This document shows positions 41,905 to 49,521 of a stretch of DNA of 64,000 bases, piece after piece. The notes beneath the pieces are model-generated. The model saw only the letters and a list, made by a program, of their open reading frames with translations. It was not told the DNA's origin and made no database searches. Within the stretch, counting starts at the first letter, position 1. Each line of letters starts with the position of its first letter. The position numbers and the translations under genes were made by a program. The DNA is from an uncultured bacterium (GTDB taxonomy: Bacteria > Planctomycetota > Phycisphaerae > Phycisphaerales > SM1A02). Where the stretch lies: assembly GCA_903891095.1 (NCBI GenBank), contig CAITDI010000011.1, positions 33,021 through 97,020 of the forward strand, read 5' to 3'.

Positions 41905-42514
41905 GGCGGCTGCTCCGCGATCCACTCGGAGGCGCGAATCCGCCGCGCCTTCCACCCGCGCCGCCTCGACCGATGGAGGCCGACGACAGCACGATCAGCG
42001 CCAGCAGCGCCATGCACTCGGCACCCGCCACCCGCGAGGCGCGCTCATGCGCGGCGTCGACGTCTGGCTTGATCGCCATCGCCGCCGCCGCGTTGCCCGC
42101 GCGCGCGGCGGTGCGGTACTCCGCGTCCTTCTGCGTGAATCCCGGCATCGACCAGAACACCCCCGAGAGCAGGGCGATCGACGCCACCGCGATCGCGAGC
42201 AGCCGCGAGCGCTGGAACGAACTTCCTCCACGCCCCGCGACCGCGAACTGCGCCAGCAGCGCGCACACGGTGAGCGGCGCGAGCACCAGCCGCGCGCCCT
42301 CGGTGATCGCGAACACGCGCTCGGCGAGGAAGCCCGCCACAAGCATGCGTCCCTCCTCGGGCTGCGCCGCGATGAATCCCTCGTAGCCCTCGAGCGAGAG
42401 CGGCAGTCCGCGCGCCGCCGGGAAGATCGCCATCGCCGCGATCCCTCCGGACACAGCCAGCGCGAACCAGAGTGCGACCAGCGTCCAGAAGAAGGCGTCG
42501 AAGATCCGTTGCAT
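41897..42514 (-). CDS. Four-helix membrane protein, possibly DUF4149-like
   Basis: 205 residues from ATG 42514. Four hydrophobic stretches: FFWTLVALWFALAVSGGIAA, an internal one near 'GARLVLAPLTVCALLAQFAV', 'LLAIAVASIALLSGVFWSM' and a C-terminal 'MALLALIVLSSASIG'. The layout with a long loop recalls DUF4149/TMEM205-type proteins, but this is a weak call. A TAGGAT box lies exactly 6 nt before the ATG, indicating a leaderless start. nth overlaps its 3' end. Confidence 0.6.
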   Translation of the reverse strand: MQRIFDAFFWTLVALWFALAVSGGIAAMAIFPAARGLPLSLEGYEGFIAAQPEEGRMLVAGFLAERVFAITEGARLVLAPLTVCALLAQFAVAGRGGSSFQRSRLLAIAVASIALLSGVFWSMPGFTQKDAEYRTAARAGNAAAAMAIKPDVDAAHERASRVAGAECMALLALIVLSSASIGRGGAGGRRGGFAPPSGSRSSRRG

Positions 42515-42520
42515 CGCGGC

Positions 42521-42526
42521 ATCCTA
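42521..42526 (-). promoter_or_regulatory. -10-like box TAGGAT, 6 nt from start
   Basis: Minus-strand TAGGAT ends 6 nt before the ATG at 42514; no ribosome site between. It lies about 30 bp from the plus-strand box TACACT (42557). Confidence 0.45.
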
Positions 42527-42556
42527 CTTTCACCGCGGAAATCCTGCGGCGCGGGG

Positions 42557-42562
42557 TACACT
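42557..42562 (+). promoter_or_regulatory. -10-like box TACACT
   Basis: TACACT ends 11 nt before the ATG at 42574, with no Shine-Dalgarno in between. Confidence 0.4.
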
Positions 42563-42573
42563 CGCGACCCCGC

Positions 42574-43341
42574 ATGCCGCACGTCGACGAACGCCCTCGG
42601 CTTTCCGCCACCATCGCGCCGCTTCTCGCAGGCGCCGATGCGGTCGACCCCCGCGAGGCGCTCGCGTGGATCTCCGAGAGCGGGTTCCGCGGCGTGCAGC
42701 TGTCCGCGATCGAGCCGTCGATGCGCCCGCGCGAGATGTCGGTGTCCGCGCGGCGCGACCTCGCCGCCACGCTTCGGCGCGTCGAGCTCGAGTGCTCGGG
42801 CATCGACTTCCTCGCGCCCGCGGCGCACTTCACCGATCCAACGCACATGTCGCGCCTGTTCGAGGCGCTGACTGCGACCGTCGAGTTGGCCGCGAGCCTC
42901 GGTCGAGCGCCCGTCCTGATCTCGCTCGCGCCCGACCAACCCAGCGAACTCCGCGCGGAAATCGCCGCGCTGGCCGCGCACACCGGCGTCGACATCCTGC
43001 TGCAAGCGAACGACCTCGAGCAGTCGGCCGCGATCGCTCCGCCGTTCGCGGCGTGCATCGACTGCGCCGCGGTCCTCGCCGCCGGCGGCGTTCCGCACGA
43101 GCTCGCCCTCCGTCTCGTGGGCAAGCTCGGCGGGGTCCGGCTCGTCGACCTCTTTCGAAGCGGGCTCCGCGGCCCGTTCCTCGAGCCGCGCGAGTCCCGA
43201 CTCGACGCGCTCTCGCTGCGCATCGCCCTGGATACGCTCGGCTTCCATGCGATGCCCGTGGTCGACGCCCGCCAGTGGACCGCGCCAAAGCAGGGGCTTT
43301 GCCAGGCGCTCGAACGCTGGTCGGGCCTCCTCGCCGTCTGA
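42574..43341 (+). CDS. Sugar-phosphate isomerase/epimerase-like TIM-barrel protein
   Basis: 255 residues. Sequence pattern of the xylose-isomerase-like (AP endonuclease 2) TIM barrel: 'REALAWISESGFRGVQLSAI', 'LRRVELECSGIDFLAPAAHF', 'LFEALTATVELAASLGRAPV', 'VRLVDLFRSG'. Several of the metal-binding His/Glu of active epimerases are hard to place, so it may be a degenerate or divergent member. The ATG at 42574 follows a TACACT box. It is single-gene, divergent from the membrane protein. Confidence 0.6.
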   Translation: MPHVDERPRLSATIAPLLAGADAVDPREALAWISESGFRGVQLSAIEPSMRPREMSVSARRDLAATLRRVELECSGIDFLAPAAHFTDPTHMSRLFEALTATVELAASLGRAPVLISLAPDQPSELRAEIAALAAHTGVDILLQANDLEQSAAIAPPFAACIDCAAVLAAGGVPHELALRLVGKLGGVRLVDLFRSGLRGPFLEPRESRLDALSLRIALDTLGFHAMPVVDARQWTAPKQGLCQALERWSGLLAV

Positions 43342-43393
43342 ACGCGAAACCGCTCCTCGAACGCGAGTTTTGCCAACAGCGACACGAATTCGC

Positions 43394-43420
43394 TTGCGCC
43401 AAAGCCCCCTCTGCTAGACT
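43394..43420 (+). promoter_or_regulatory. Probable promoter, TTGCGC and TAGACT
   Basis: TTGCGC (43394-43399) and extended -10 TGC-TAGACT (43415-43420) lie 15 nt apart, upstream of the SPOR-like gene, which has its own ribosome site (AGAGGA). Confidence 0.5.
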
Positions 43421-43448
43421 CGCCCCGCGCCTAGCGCAAGAGGATCCA

Positions 43449-44204
43449 ATGGCTCGACGTGGCAGCCCAGCTCTCTATGAACTCATGGGTTCGTCGCGTG
43501 GAAAGACTTCCACGCCGACAGTGTCGACGCGTCGCGCCGGGTCGGCCAAGCCTGCCCGCGCTCCGATCGACCGTGCGAAACTGCGCCTGCTCGCCTTCAT
43601 TGGCGGCGCGCTGATCCTGTTCGTCGTCGTGTATCTGCTCGGTGTCTCGCGTGGCTCGCAGGTCGGTCGCGGCGAAACCGAGGTCGCCGACGCAACGGGC
43701 GCGCAGCAAGCGGCGCAGGCTCCTGCCAATCAGACCGCTGCTCCGCGAGGCGCTTCGACCCAGCCAGGAACGGGAGCGCGGGCGGCAGGACCGTCCGAAA
43801 ACAAGCAACCCGCCCCGACGCCCCAGTCGGGCACTCCCGCAGGCCAGGCGCCGCGCGCGAACGTCGATTCCGGCGTTGGATCGCCGCTTCCGCCAGCGCA
43901 GCGCGGGGTGGATCCTCGCCAAGCAGGGCTCCAGTACTACGTGATCGCCTCGGTTCTCGAGGGCAACGCCGACAAGGTTGTCGCCTTCTGTCGCGAGCAT
44001 GGACTTGACGCGTGGGTCGTCCCTGATCACAATGGTCGACTTCGCGAAATTACGGTCCTGCCAGGTTTTTCCAAGTCGGAGACCAAGGGACCGGTCGCGA
44101 AGGCCCTCGAGGCACGGATTCGAAAGGTCGGCGAGCTCTTCAAGGCCGTCGGCAAGAACAATCCCGACTTCGAGGATCGTTACTTCAAGGCTTTCAACGG
44201 CTAA
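43449..44204 (+). CDS. SPOR-like single-pass membrane protein
   Basis: 251 residues from ATG 43449 with AGAGGA four bases upstream. A cytoplasmic N-terminus of ~45 residues is followed by one membrane helix (LRLLAFIGGALILFVVVYLL), a Pro/Ala/Gln-rich linker of ~100 residues and a C-terminal domain beginning 'GLQYYVIASVLEGNADKVVA'. That domain follows the SPOR-type pattern (FYVIAG-x...-LGL-AWV) and may bind denuded peptidoglycan strands. The type II bitopic arrangement agrees with septal or cell-wall location. The small basic protein gene follows 43 bp downstream. Confidence 0.65.
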   Translation: MARRGSPALYELMGSSRGKTSTPTVSTRRAGSAKPARAPIDRAKLRLLAFIGGALILFVVVYLLGVSRGSQVGRGETEVADATGAQQAAQAPANQTAAPRGASTQPGTGARAAGPSENKQPAPTPQSGTPAGQAPRANVDSGVGSPLPPAQRGVDPRQAGLQYYVIASVLEGNADKVVAFCREHGLDAWVVPDHNGRLREITVLPGFSKSETKGPVAKALEARIRKVGELFKAVGKNNPDFEDRYFKAFNG

Positions 44205-44247
44205 GAAGAGTCTGAGCCGTCGAGCAGCGTCAGGATCGAGCATCACA

Positions 44248-44493
44248 ATGAGCATTCACAGCAGCCTCAAGACCAAGTCCGGCGCCCTCAACCAGCACCG
44301 CAACGTCCTCACCCGCAACGAGCGCGTCGCCAAGCTCACCGAGTCGGAGCGCTTCGCTGCCGGCAAGAACTCGCCGCTCGGTCTGCCCAAGGTGCTCAGC
44401 ATCAAGGTCACCGCCGGCAAGAAGCCCAAGAAGGAAGTTGCTGCGGGCGCCGCGGCTGCTCCGGCTGCCAAGGGCGACGCCAAGAAGAAGTGA
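44248..44493 (+). CDS. PVC-type small basic protein
   Basis: 81 residues: MSIHSSLKTKSGALNQHRNV then LTRNERVAKLTESERF and SPLGLPKVLSIKV, ending in a Lys/Ala-rich tail. This is the pattern of the small basic protein found in Planctomycetes, Verrucomicrobia and Chlamydiae. It is thought to be ribosome-associated, though its function is not established. It is one of the best taxonomic markers in the window. No clear ribosome site precedes the ATG, so it may depend on the upstream SPOR-like gene. A terminator hairpin follows at 44583. Confidence 0.88.
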   Translation: MSIHSSLKTKSGALNQHRNVLTRNERVAKLTESERFAAGKNSPLGLPKVLSIKVTAGKKPKKEVAAGAAAAPAAKGDAKKK

Positions 44494-44582
44494 TCTCGCG
44501 GAATTGATCCGCGGCTTTCCGTTGCCGCCGGCAGTCGTTCATGCGACCACCGCGCACGGAAAATCGAACTTCGTCATACTCC

Positions 44583-44609
44583 AACGCCTCCGGCTCTGCC
44601 GGGGGCGTT
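44583..44609 (+). terminator. Hairpin terminator after the small basic protein
   Basis: AACGCCtCCGGC-TCT-GCCGGgGGCGTT pairs almost perfectly and is followed by GTGTTTCC. A weaker stem, CGCGGAATTGATCCGCG, occurs right after the stop at 44494-44511. Confidence 0.6.
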
Positions 44610-44659
44610 GTGTTTCCGTCGCGCTTCCACGGTTCTCCATCTTTCTCGCGGTCCATCGC

Positions 44660-45844
44660 ATGTCCCACGCCAACACGGCCACTCCCCGCCTCGACGTCAG
44701 CAAGCTGCTCTCTCACCGCGCGAAGTCGATCGACGCGAGCGGGATCCGCAAGGTGTTCGACCTCGCGGCGCATCTCAAGGACCCGATCAATCTCTCCATC
44801 GGGCAGCCTGACTTCCCCGTGCCGGACGTGCTCAAGCACGCAGCGATCAAGGCCATCGAGGAGAACCGCAACGGCTACACGCAGACGCAGGGATGCCCCG
44901 AGCTCCTGCGCGCGATCTGGCAGCGCCTCGGCAGCGAGGTCGGCTGGTCGCACGAACCAAAGGACGGCCTCTCGACGATCGTGACCAGCGGAACCAGCGG
45001 CGGACTCGTGCTCGGCATGATGTGCCTGCTCGACGCGGGCGACGAGGCGATCGTGCCCGATCCGTACTTCGTGATGTATCCGCAGCTCGCGGCGCTCACG
45101 GGCGGCAAGATCGTGCTCTGCGACACGTACCCCGACTTCCGCATGACCGCGGCGCGCATCGAGAAGCTGATCACGCCGCGCACCAAGACCGTGCTCGTCA
45201 ACAGCCCTGGCAACCCGACCGGCGTCGTGCTCTCCCACAAGGAGATGTCCGACATCGTCGACCTCTGCAAGGCGAAGGGCATCCTCCTGATCTCCGACGA
45301 GATCTACGACGAGTTCACCTTCAGCGAGTCGCGCGAGAACGGCAAGTTCCCGACGCCCGCCGCGTTCACCAAGGACTGCCTGCTCATCCGCGGCTTTGGC
45401 AAGACCTACGGCTGCACGGGCTGGCGCCTCGGCTATGTCTCCGGTCCGCACGACATCGTGCAGTCGATCGCCAAGCTGCAGCAGTACACCTATGTCTGCG
45501 CACCGAGCATGGCGCAGTACGCCGCCGCGCACGCATACGAGATCGACATGCAGCCCTGGGTCGACCGCTTTGAGAAGCGCCGCGACACCGTGCTCGCCGC
45601 GTTCAACGGCCTTGCCCACGTCGCCTGCCCAGGCGGCGCGTTCTACGCGTTCGTCGAGGTGCCCAAGGGCCTCGGCATGACCGCGACGCAGTTCGTCGAG
45701 AAGGCGATCGAGCGCAACGTGCTCGTGATCCCCGGCAAGGTGTTCTCGACGCGCGACACGCACTTCCGCCTGTCGTTCGCCGCGAAGGAAGACACGCTCG
45801 CGCGCGGACTCTCGGTGCTCACCGACATCATGCGCGGACGCTGA
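44660..45844 (+). CDS. Class I aminotransferase (aspartate-type)
   Basis: 394 residues from ATG 44660. PLP-dependent fold type I enzyme of the AspC subgroup Igamma: 'PINLSIGQPDFPVPDVL', 'NSPGNPTGVVLSHKEM' and the PLP lysine K248 in GFGKTYGCTGWRLGY. 'PFRLSFA'-like end (THFRLSFAAKEDTLARGL) carries the substrate-binding Arg. It probably moves amino groups between aspartate/aromatic amino acids and 2-oxoglutarate; the exact substrate cannot be told. No ribosome site is visible. A stem-loop lies 34 bp after the stop. Confidence 0.88.
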   Translation: MSHANTATPRLDVSKLLSHRAKSIDASGIRKVFDLAAHLKDPINLSIGQPDFPVPDVLKHAAIKAIEENRNGYTQTQGCPELLRAIWQRLGSEVGWSHEPKDGLSTIVTSGTSGGLVLGMMCLLDAGDEAIVPDPYFVMYPQLAALTGGKIVLCDTYPDFRMTAARIEKLITPRTKTVLVNSPGNPTGVVLSHKEMSDIVDLCKAKGILLISDEIYDEFTFSESRENGKFPTPAAFTKDCLLIRGFGKTYGCTGWRLGYVSGPHDIVQSIAKLQQYTYVCAPSMAQYAAAHAYEIDMQPWVDRFEKRRDTVLAAFNGLAHVACPGGAFYAFVEVPKGLGMTATQFVEKAIERNVLVIPGKVFSTRDTHFRLSFAAKEDTLARGLSVLTDIMRGR

Positions 45845-45877
45845 AGCGCGAGCGAAGCCCGCAGCCCCAAAGGAAAA

Positions 45878-45909
45878 CCGCTGTCTGGATATGAAATCCA
45901 GAGCAGCGG
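45878..45909 (-). terminator. Strong hairpin, T-run on the minus strand
   Basis: CCGCTGtCTGGAT-ATGAA-ATCCAGaGCAGCGG is a near-perfect stem-loop. Read on the minus strand it is followed by TTTTCC, so it fits a terminator for minus-strand RNA coming from the lipoprotein side; on the plus strand it is 34 bp after the aminotransferase stop. Between 45910 and 46108 I see no gene. Confidence 0.5.
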
Positions 45910-46108
45910 CGGGTGGATGGCCAGAACTTGGTGGTCTCGGGCGCTCGGCTTTCGCCATGCGCCGTCGACACCCCATTCATCAGCCATTCCCGCGGGCGAC
46001 TTCAGCCGCCGCCCCGATTTGAAGCAGATCGACGGGAAATCCGCGCGACCGCGGTTGGGGTCGCGCGGTCCGTGCCGAGAACCACCGGGCTGGCATCCGG
46101 CGGTGCGC

Positions 46109-46180
46109 CAACGACAGCGCGCCGCCCAACGACAGCGCGCCGCCCAACGACAGCGCGCCGCCCAACGACAGCGCGCCGCC
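46109..46180. repeat. 18-bp tandem repeat, four perfect copies
   Basis: CAACGACAGCGCGCCGCC is repeated without change at 46109, 46127, 46145 and 46163. The last copy provides the left arm of the hairpin at 46169-46199. The translated frames of the repeat look like long open frames (RQRAAQ... and AVVGRR...) but are not genes. Confidence 0.9.
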
Positions 46181-46199
46181 CTTGCGGGACGGCGCGCTG
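46169..46199 (-). terminator. Hairpin downstream of the lipoprotein gene
   Basis: CAGCGCGCCG-CCCTTGCGGGA-CGGCGCGCTG, a perfect 10-bp GC stem, ends 23 bp after the lipoprotein stop (minus strand). No T-run follows on either strand, so termination may be Rho-assisted or the hairpin may protect the 3' end. Confidence 0.5.
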
Positions 46200-46222
46200 C
46201 GTGTTCATTCAGTTTGGTCGGA

Positions 46223-46435
46223 TCAGTTGCCGGCCGGCTTCTTGGGGGCGCCAGCGCCGCCACCGGACTTGTCCGAACCGAGCTTGATGCCCGAACCCGG
46301 CTCCGGCACCGGCTCAGCCGCCGGCGGACGAACGTCCTTGGAGTCGAGGGTCTTCACGCTGTTGTTGTCATCGCCACCGCACGAAGCGAGTGCGAGGCAA
46401 GCGGATGCGAATCCGAGGGCAAGGAGAGTCTTCAT
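46223..46435 (-). CDS. Small lipoprotein
   Basis: 70 residues: a lipoprotein signal MKTLLALGFASACLALASCG with lipobox LASC, then a short polar region (DDNNSVKTLDSKDVRPP) and a Gly/Lys-rich tail. The start ATG 46435 has AAGAAGGA five bases upstream, one of the best ribosome sites here; the longer frame to 46474 is rejected. The function is unknown and the protein is too short for a domain. It stands alone with a hairpin downstream. Confidence 0.75.
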   Translation of the reverse strand: MKTLLALGFASACLALASCGGDDNNSVKTLDSKDVRPPAAEPVPEPGSGIKLGSDKSGGGAGAPKKPAGN

Positions 46436-46605
46436 GGCGATCCTTCTTTCATTGAGCCCCGCGCGGCGAGCCAAGACGATGGCAGTCGGGCGCGGAGCGA
46501 ATCTCAGTCGATCATCGGAACGATGGACCTCGGCTGTGGAATGTCTCCGACTTCCGAGGCGGGGTATTCAAATCGCGATCGCGCCCGCGGTCAAGTCGGG
46601 CGCGG

Positions 46606-48567
46606 TCACCGCTTGTCGGCATCCTGCGGGTCGGCATCCTGCTGCGGCGAGGCGGGGTCCTGCGGAGGAGCCGCGATGTGCGCGGGAACCTGCTTCGGCG
46701 CGAGCCACCGCCACTGGGTGTGGTAGGTGCTGTCGTTGTCGGCGACGCCGAGATTGATCGGCAATCCCGCCAGCGGGGTCTCCGCCGGCAGAGCCTTGGC
46801 TGACACCTGCAGCCGCACGGACCACGACCGATCGACGCGGGTCAGGTTCACGGCGACTTCCTCGGTCTTGTTCAGCCGATTTCGGTCGGGCGAGAGCGTG
46901 CGGACCACGGGCGCCGAACCCTCATTCGCAAACGTCAGCAGGAACTCGCGGCTGTCGGGACCCTCGCCGAGCACCAGGCGCACCGCATCGCCGAGCGGAT
47001 CCTCGAGCGAACCCTTCGCGTCGGACGGCTTGGCATCGCCTGAGAAGACGATGTCGGGCACGTTGACCACGATCTCGAGCGGCGTCTCGGCCGTCCCGCG
47101 GAGGAAGCGCGCGGTGCCGTTCGGCTCCGGCGTGTCGTACTCCGTCCAGTTCCACACGGCGATGGGATACGCGGTCGCCGCCGCAAGCGAATCGGCGGGT
47201 GCGATCGTGCGCGCGATCGGAAGGCGCTGGCGCAGCGTCACCGGCACATGGCGCTGCTGCGTGTCGGTGTAGGTCGCCACGATGTCGAACGGCGCCGGCA
47301 GCGGGGGAACCGGCTGCGCCTGGCATCGCACGAAGGCCTTCACGATCTTGCGCTCGCCCGGGCCGAGATGCAGCGCCGGCGGATCAAAGCTGATCGAGAA
47401 CGGCGTGTTGAGGTCCGTCGTGTCGCGATTGAAGATGTCGATCGGCGTGCGGCTCGTCCACACGCGCTCGATGTCGCCGCGTTCGTCGTGGTCGGTGACC
47501 TGCCACGGTTGCGGCGCCGAAGTCCGCGCGAGCGTCACGTCCATCGCGCGATCGAGCGGATTCTTGATCTCGATGTCGATCGCGCCGCTCGCGGGCTTGC
47601 CGAGCGGATCCTCGATCGCGCCTCGGAGCGTGACCACATCGCGCGCGCTCTTGAGCTTGTACGCGAGATCCTGGTCTTCCTTGGTGATCCAGTCGACGGG
47701 CAGCGTGCATCCCGCGATCTGGTGGTAGGGCTGGATCTTGCCCGTCTCGTCGATCACGAGATAGGTCAGGTGCTGCAGCTGTCCCGTGAGCGGATGCTGG
47801 TCGATCGCGCCGCCGCAGGTTCCGAGCAGCAGGTAGGGGATGCCATCGCGCGGCGGCAAAGCCTGCAGCGCGTGGTAGTGGCCGGCGATCACGTACGCGA
47901 CGTGGTGCTTGACGAGCATCGGCTGCACGCGCTCGTCCCAGCGCGTGGGCTTGTGGTCCCACAGCGGGCGATGGAACAGCAGGATGATCGGCTTCTTGCG
48001 CGCCTCGAGCTCGCCGAGCGTCTTGTCGAGCCACTCGAGCTGCGTGTCGGAGAAGCCCGGCTCGACGTTGCCGTCGCCGTCCTCGGTGTTGAGGATCACC
48101 ATGCTCGCGAGATCGAGCTCGACCGCGTAGTACAGCGGCCCGAACATGCTGCGGTACTGCTCGGCGAACGAATGGTCCTTCGCGCTGCGCGTTCCGCTCA
48201 CCACGTCGTGGTTGCCAGGCGTGGGATAGAAGGGCATCTTCAGCCCGCCCACGATGCTGAGAAACGTCTCGCGGTCGCCCTTCACGAGGTCGTGGTCGCG
48301 CGAGTAGCCCTGCACCAGGTCGCCCACGCAGAACACCGCGTCGGGCGCCTCGCGGTTGAAGTCGCCGACGGCCTCGCGCAGGTAGCGCAGTCCCCAGTCG
48401 CGGCCCGTGGTGCGGTCGGGAATGATCGCGATCAACTGCCGGCGCGGCCCCGCCTGCTGGGCAATCCGCTGGCCGTCCTTGCTCTCGCCCGATGGCAAGC
48501 GTTCAAACGCAGGCGGCGTGGGGGTTGGGAGGAAGATTCCCGAGGCAAGAAGCGCGGCGATGAGCAT
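46606..48567 (-). CDS. Secreted calcineurin-like metallophosphoesterase
   Basis: 653 residues from ATG 48567. After a short signal (MLIAALLASGIFLPTPTPP), the metallophosphoesterase motifs are clear: 'AVFCVGDLVQGYSRD', 'PTPGNHDVVSG', 'ILLFHRPLWDHKPTRW' and 'VIAGHYHALQAL'. The first D-x-H motif (IAIIPDRTTGRD) is modified, with D-R in place of D-x-H. The second half (from about nt 47600) is beta-rich with several Ig-like or CARDB-like stretches. It probably hydrolyses a phosphoester outside the cytoplasm. A TACGCT box lies 6 nt before the start. Confidence 0.82.
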   Translation of the reverse strand: MLIAALLASGIFLPTPTPPAFERLPSGESKDGQRIAQQAGPRRQLIAIIPDRTTGRDWGLRYLREAVGDFNREAPDAVFCVGDLVQGYSRDHDLVKGDRETFLSIVGGLKMPFYPTPGNHDVVSGTRSAKDHSFAEQYRSMFGPLYYAVELDLASMVILNTEDGDGNVEPGFSDTQLEWLDKTLGELEARKKPIILLFHRPLWDHKPTRWDERVQPMLVKHHVAYVIAGHYHALQALPPRDGIPYLLLGTCGGAIDQHPLTGQLQHLTYLVIDETGKIQPYHQIAGCTLPVDWITKEDQDLAYKLKSARDVVTLRGAIEDPLGKPASGAIDIEIKNPLDRAMDVTLARTSAPQPWQVTDHDERGDIERVWTSRTPIDIFNRDTTDLNTPFSISFDPPALHLGPGERKIVKAFVRCQAQPVPPLPAPFDIVATYTDTQQRHVPVTLRQRLPIARTIAPADSLAAATAYPIAVWNWTEYDTPEPNGTARFLRGTAETPLEIVVNVPDIVFSGDAKPSDAKGSLEDPLGDAVRLVLGEGPDSREFLLTFANEGSAPVVRTLSPDRNRLNKTEEVAVNLTRVDRSWSVRLQVSAKALPAETPLAGLPINLGVADNDSTYHTQWRWLAPKQVPAHIAAPPQDPASPQQDADPQDADKR

Positions 48568-48573
48568 CGGGGG

Positions 48574-48579
48574 AGCGTA
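48574..48579 (-). promoter_or_regulatory. -10-like box TACGCT, 6 nt from start
   Basis: Minus-strand TACGCT ends exactly 6 nt before ATG 48567; a C-run, not a ribosome site, fills the gap. Confidence 0.4.
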
Positions 48580-48816
48580 CCCCAGCCAAGCAGCGCCGAC
48601 ACGCTCGGAAGTGTGTGTTCCGAGGCTCCCAAGACGCGGCGCAAGAGGACGAATGAGGGATTCTCGAAAAATGTGTGGTTCGCTTGCCCTTCTGGCCGAA
48701 CGATGAATCAGCACACGGAGTTCTCTTCATGTGCGGCGCTCAACGGCAGCGAGTCCCCCGAGGGAGGTGGACTCAGCCACGAGCGCGACAGCCTGCGCGC
48801 CTGCGCGAAATTGCCA

Positions 48817-48852
48817 GAGACAGAGACAGAGACAGAGACAGAGACAGAAACA
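48817..48852. repeat. GAGACA hexanucleotide repeat
   Basis: Five perfect GAGACA units (48817-48846) and a sixth with one change (GAAACA). It sits in a 459-bp region (48568-49026) with no supported gene. Confidence 0.9.
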
Positions 48853-48913
48853 GGCGCGATGGCAAACCCGCTGCGAAGTCGAGCGGATCAACTCGTCATC
48901 TTTCTCCCCTCCG

Positions 48914-48950
48914 CCCCGTCCGCTCAGTCCCCTGATCGAACGGGGTTTTT
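48914..48950 (+). terminator. Rho-independent terminator without an upstream gene on the same strand
   Basis: CCCCGT (48914-48919) can pair with ACGGGG (48940-48945), or the inner CCCC (48929-48932) with GGGG, followed by TTTTTCGTTTT. It is oriented for the plus strand although both flanking genes are on the minus strand, so a non-coding transcript may end here. Confidence 0.55.
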
Positions 48951-49026
48951 CGTTTTGGGGCGGTCGCTGCTGGTGGCTGCTTCCTTTGGCGCGATCGGCA
49001 ACAGCACCAGCGCGAGCGCGCGTGCG

Positions 49027-49497
49027 TTACGCCATCAACTTGCTGCGAACCGAATCCGCGATCGGCGTCGGCTTGCGCGTGGCGAGATCGACGTGCGCCC
49101 AGCGGCTGGTCGCGCGCGTGAGTTCAACGCCGTCGGTCGCGCGCACCACGCGCGTGACGCGCGAGAGACTCGTGCGGCCGAGCTTCTCGATCCACGTCAC
49201 CAGCAGCAGCTCGTCGCCCACGAACGCTTCCGCCAGGTAGTCGATCTCGTGGCGCGCCACGAACCACATGCGTCCGCTGGCTGCGAGTTCCGCACGCGCC
49301 GCGCCCGCGGCGTCGCCGTGGCGCTCGGCCACGAGGTCGACCCACGAGAGGATCACGATGTTGTTCGCGTGCGGCACGAGCGCGCTGGTCTCGGCCTGCT
49401 GGACTTGGTGCGCGAGTGCAAACACCCCTCGCTCGGGCATGCCGGGCAGCGGTGCGAGACGCGCGGGGTCCGCGATCTTGAACTCGTCGACGCTCAT
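49027..49497 (-). CDS. Acyl-CoA thioesterase-like hotdog protein
   Basis: 156 residues from ATG 49497. Pattern of the 4-hydroxybenzoyl-CoA-thioesterase/YbgC hotdog family: 'VQQAETSALVPHANNIVILS', 'DLVAERHGDAAGAA', 'RMWFVARHEIDYLAEAFVGD' and 'LLVTWIEKLGRTSLSRVTRV'. The usual catalytic Asp of YbgC (D-x-x-x-x-x-H) is replaced by 'ALVPHANN', so the chemistry may differ. It shares a 24-bp intergenic region with the divergent DUF971 gene. Confidence 0.75.
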   Translation of the reverse strand: MSVDEFKIADPARLAPLPGMPERGVFALAHQVQQAETSALVPHANNIVILSWVDLVAERHGDAAGAARAELAASGRMWFVARHEIDYLAEAFVGDELLLVTWIEKLGRTSLSRVTRVVRATDGVELTRATSRWAHVDLATRKPTPIADSVRSKLMA

Positions 49498-49521
49498 CGC
49501 GCCTGAGCGTAGCATGGCGCG
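49498..49521. promoter_or_regulatory. Compact divergent promoter with overlapping -10 boxes
   Basis: Only 24 bp separate two divergent ATG codons. TAGCAT (49510-49515, plus) is 6 nt from ATG 49522; TACGCT (49506-49511, minus) is 8 nt from ATG 49497. The boxes share two bases. Both mRNAs would be leaderless and their polymerases would exclude each other. Confidence 0.5.

Noticed and set aside
45845..46108. Plus-strand small gene after the aminotransferase
   Set aside because: No ribosome site and no family-like sequence; the hairpin at 45878 breaks the region.
46109..46180. CRISPR-like or coding repeat protein
   Set aside because: 18-bp perfect tandem units without spacers; open in several frames only because the repeat lacks stops.
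48660..48950. tmRNA or other known structured RNA
   Set aside because: No tag-peptide-like reading frame, no tRNA-like ends and no recognisable consensus; only a terminator is clear.
48731..49240. Gene covering the GAGACA repeat
   Set aside because: Frame is open on the plus strand but gives RQRQRQ low complexity, runs through a terminator and overlaps the thioesterase gene antisense.
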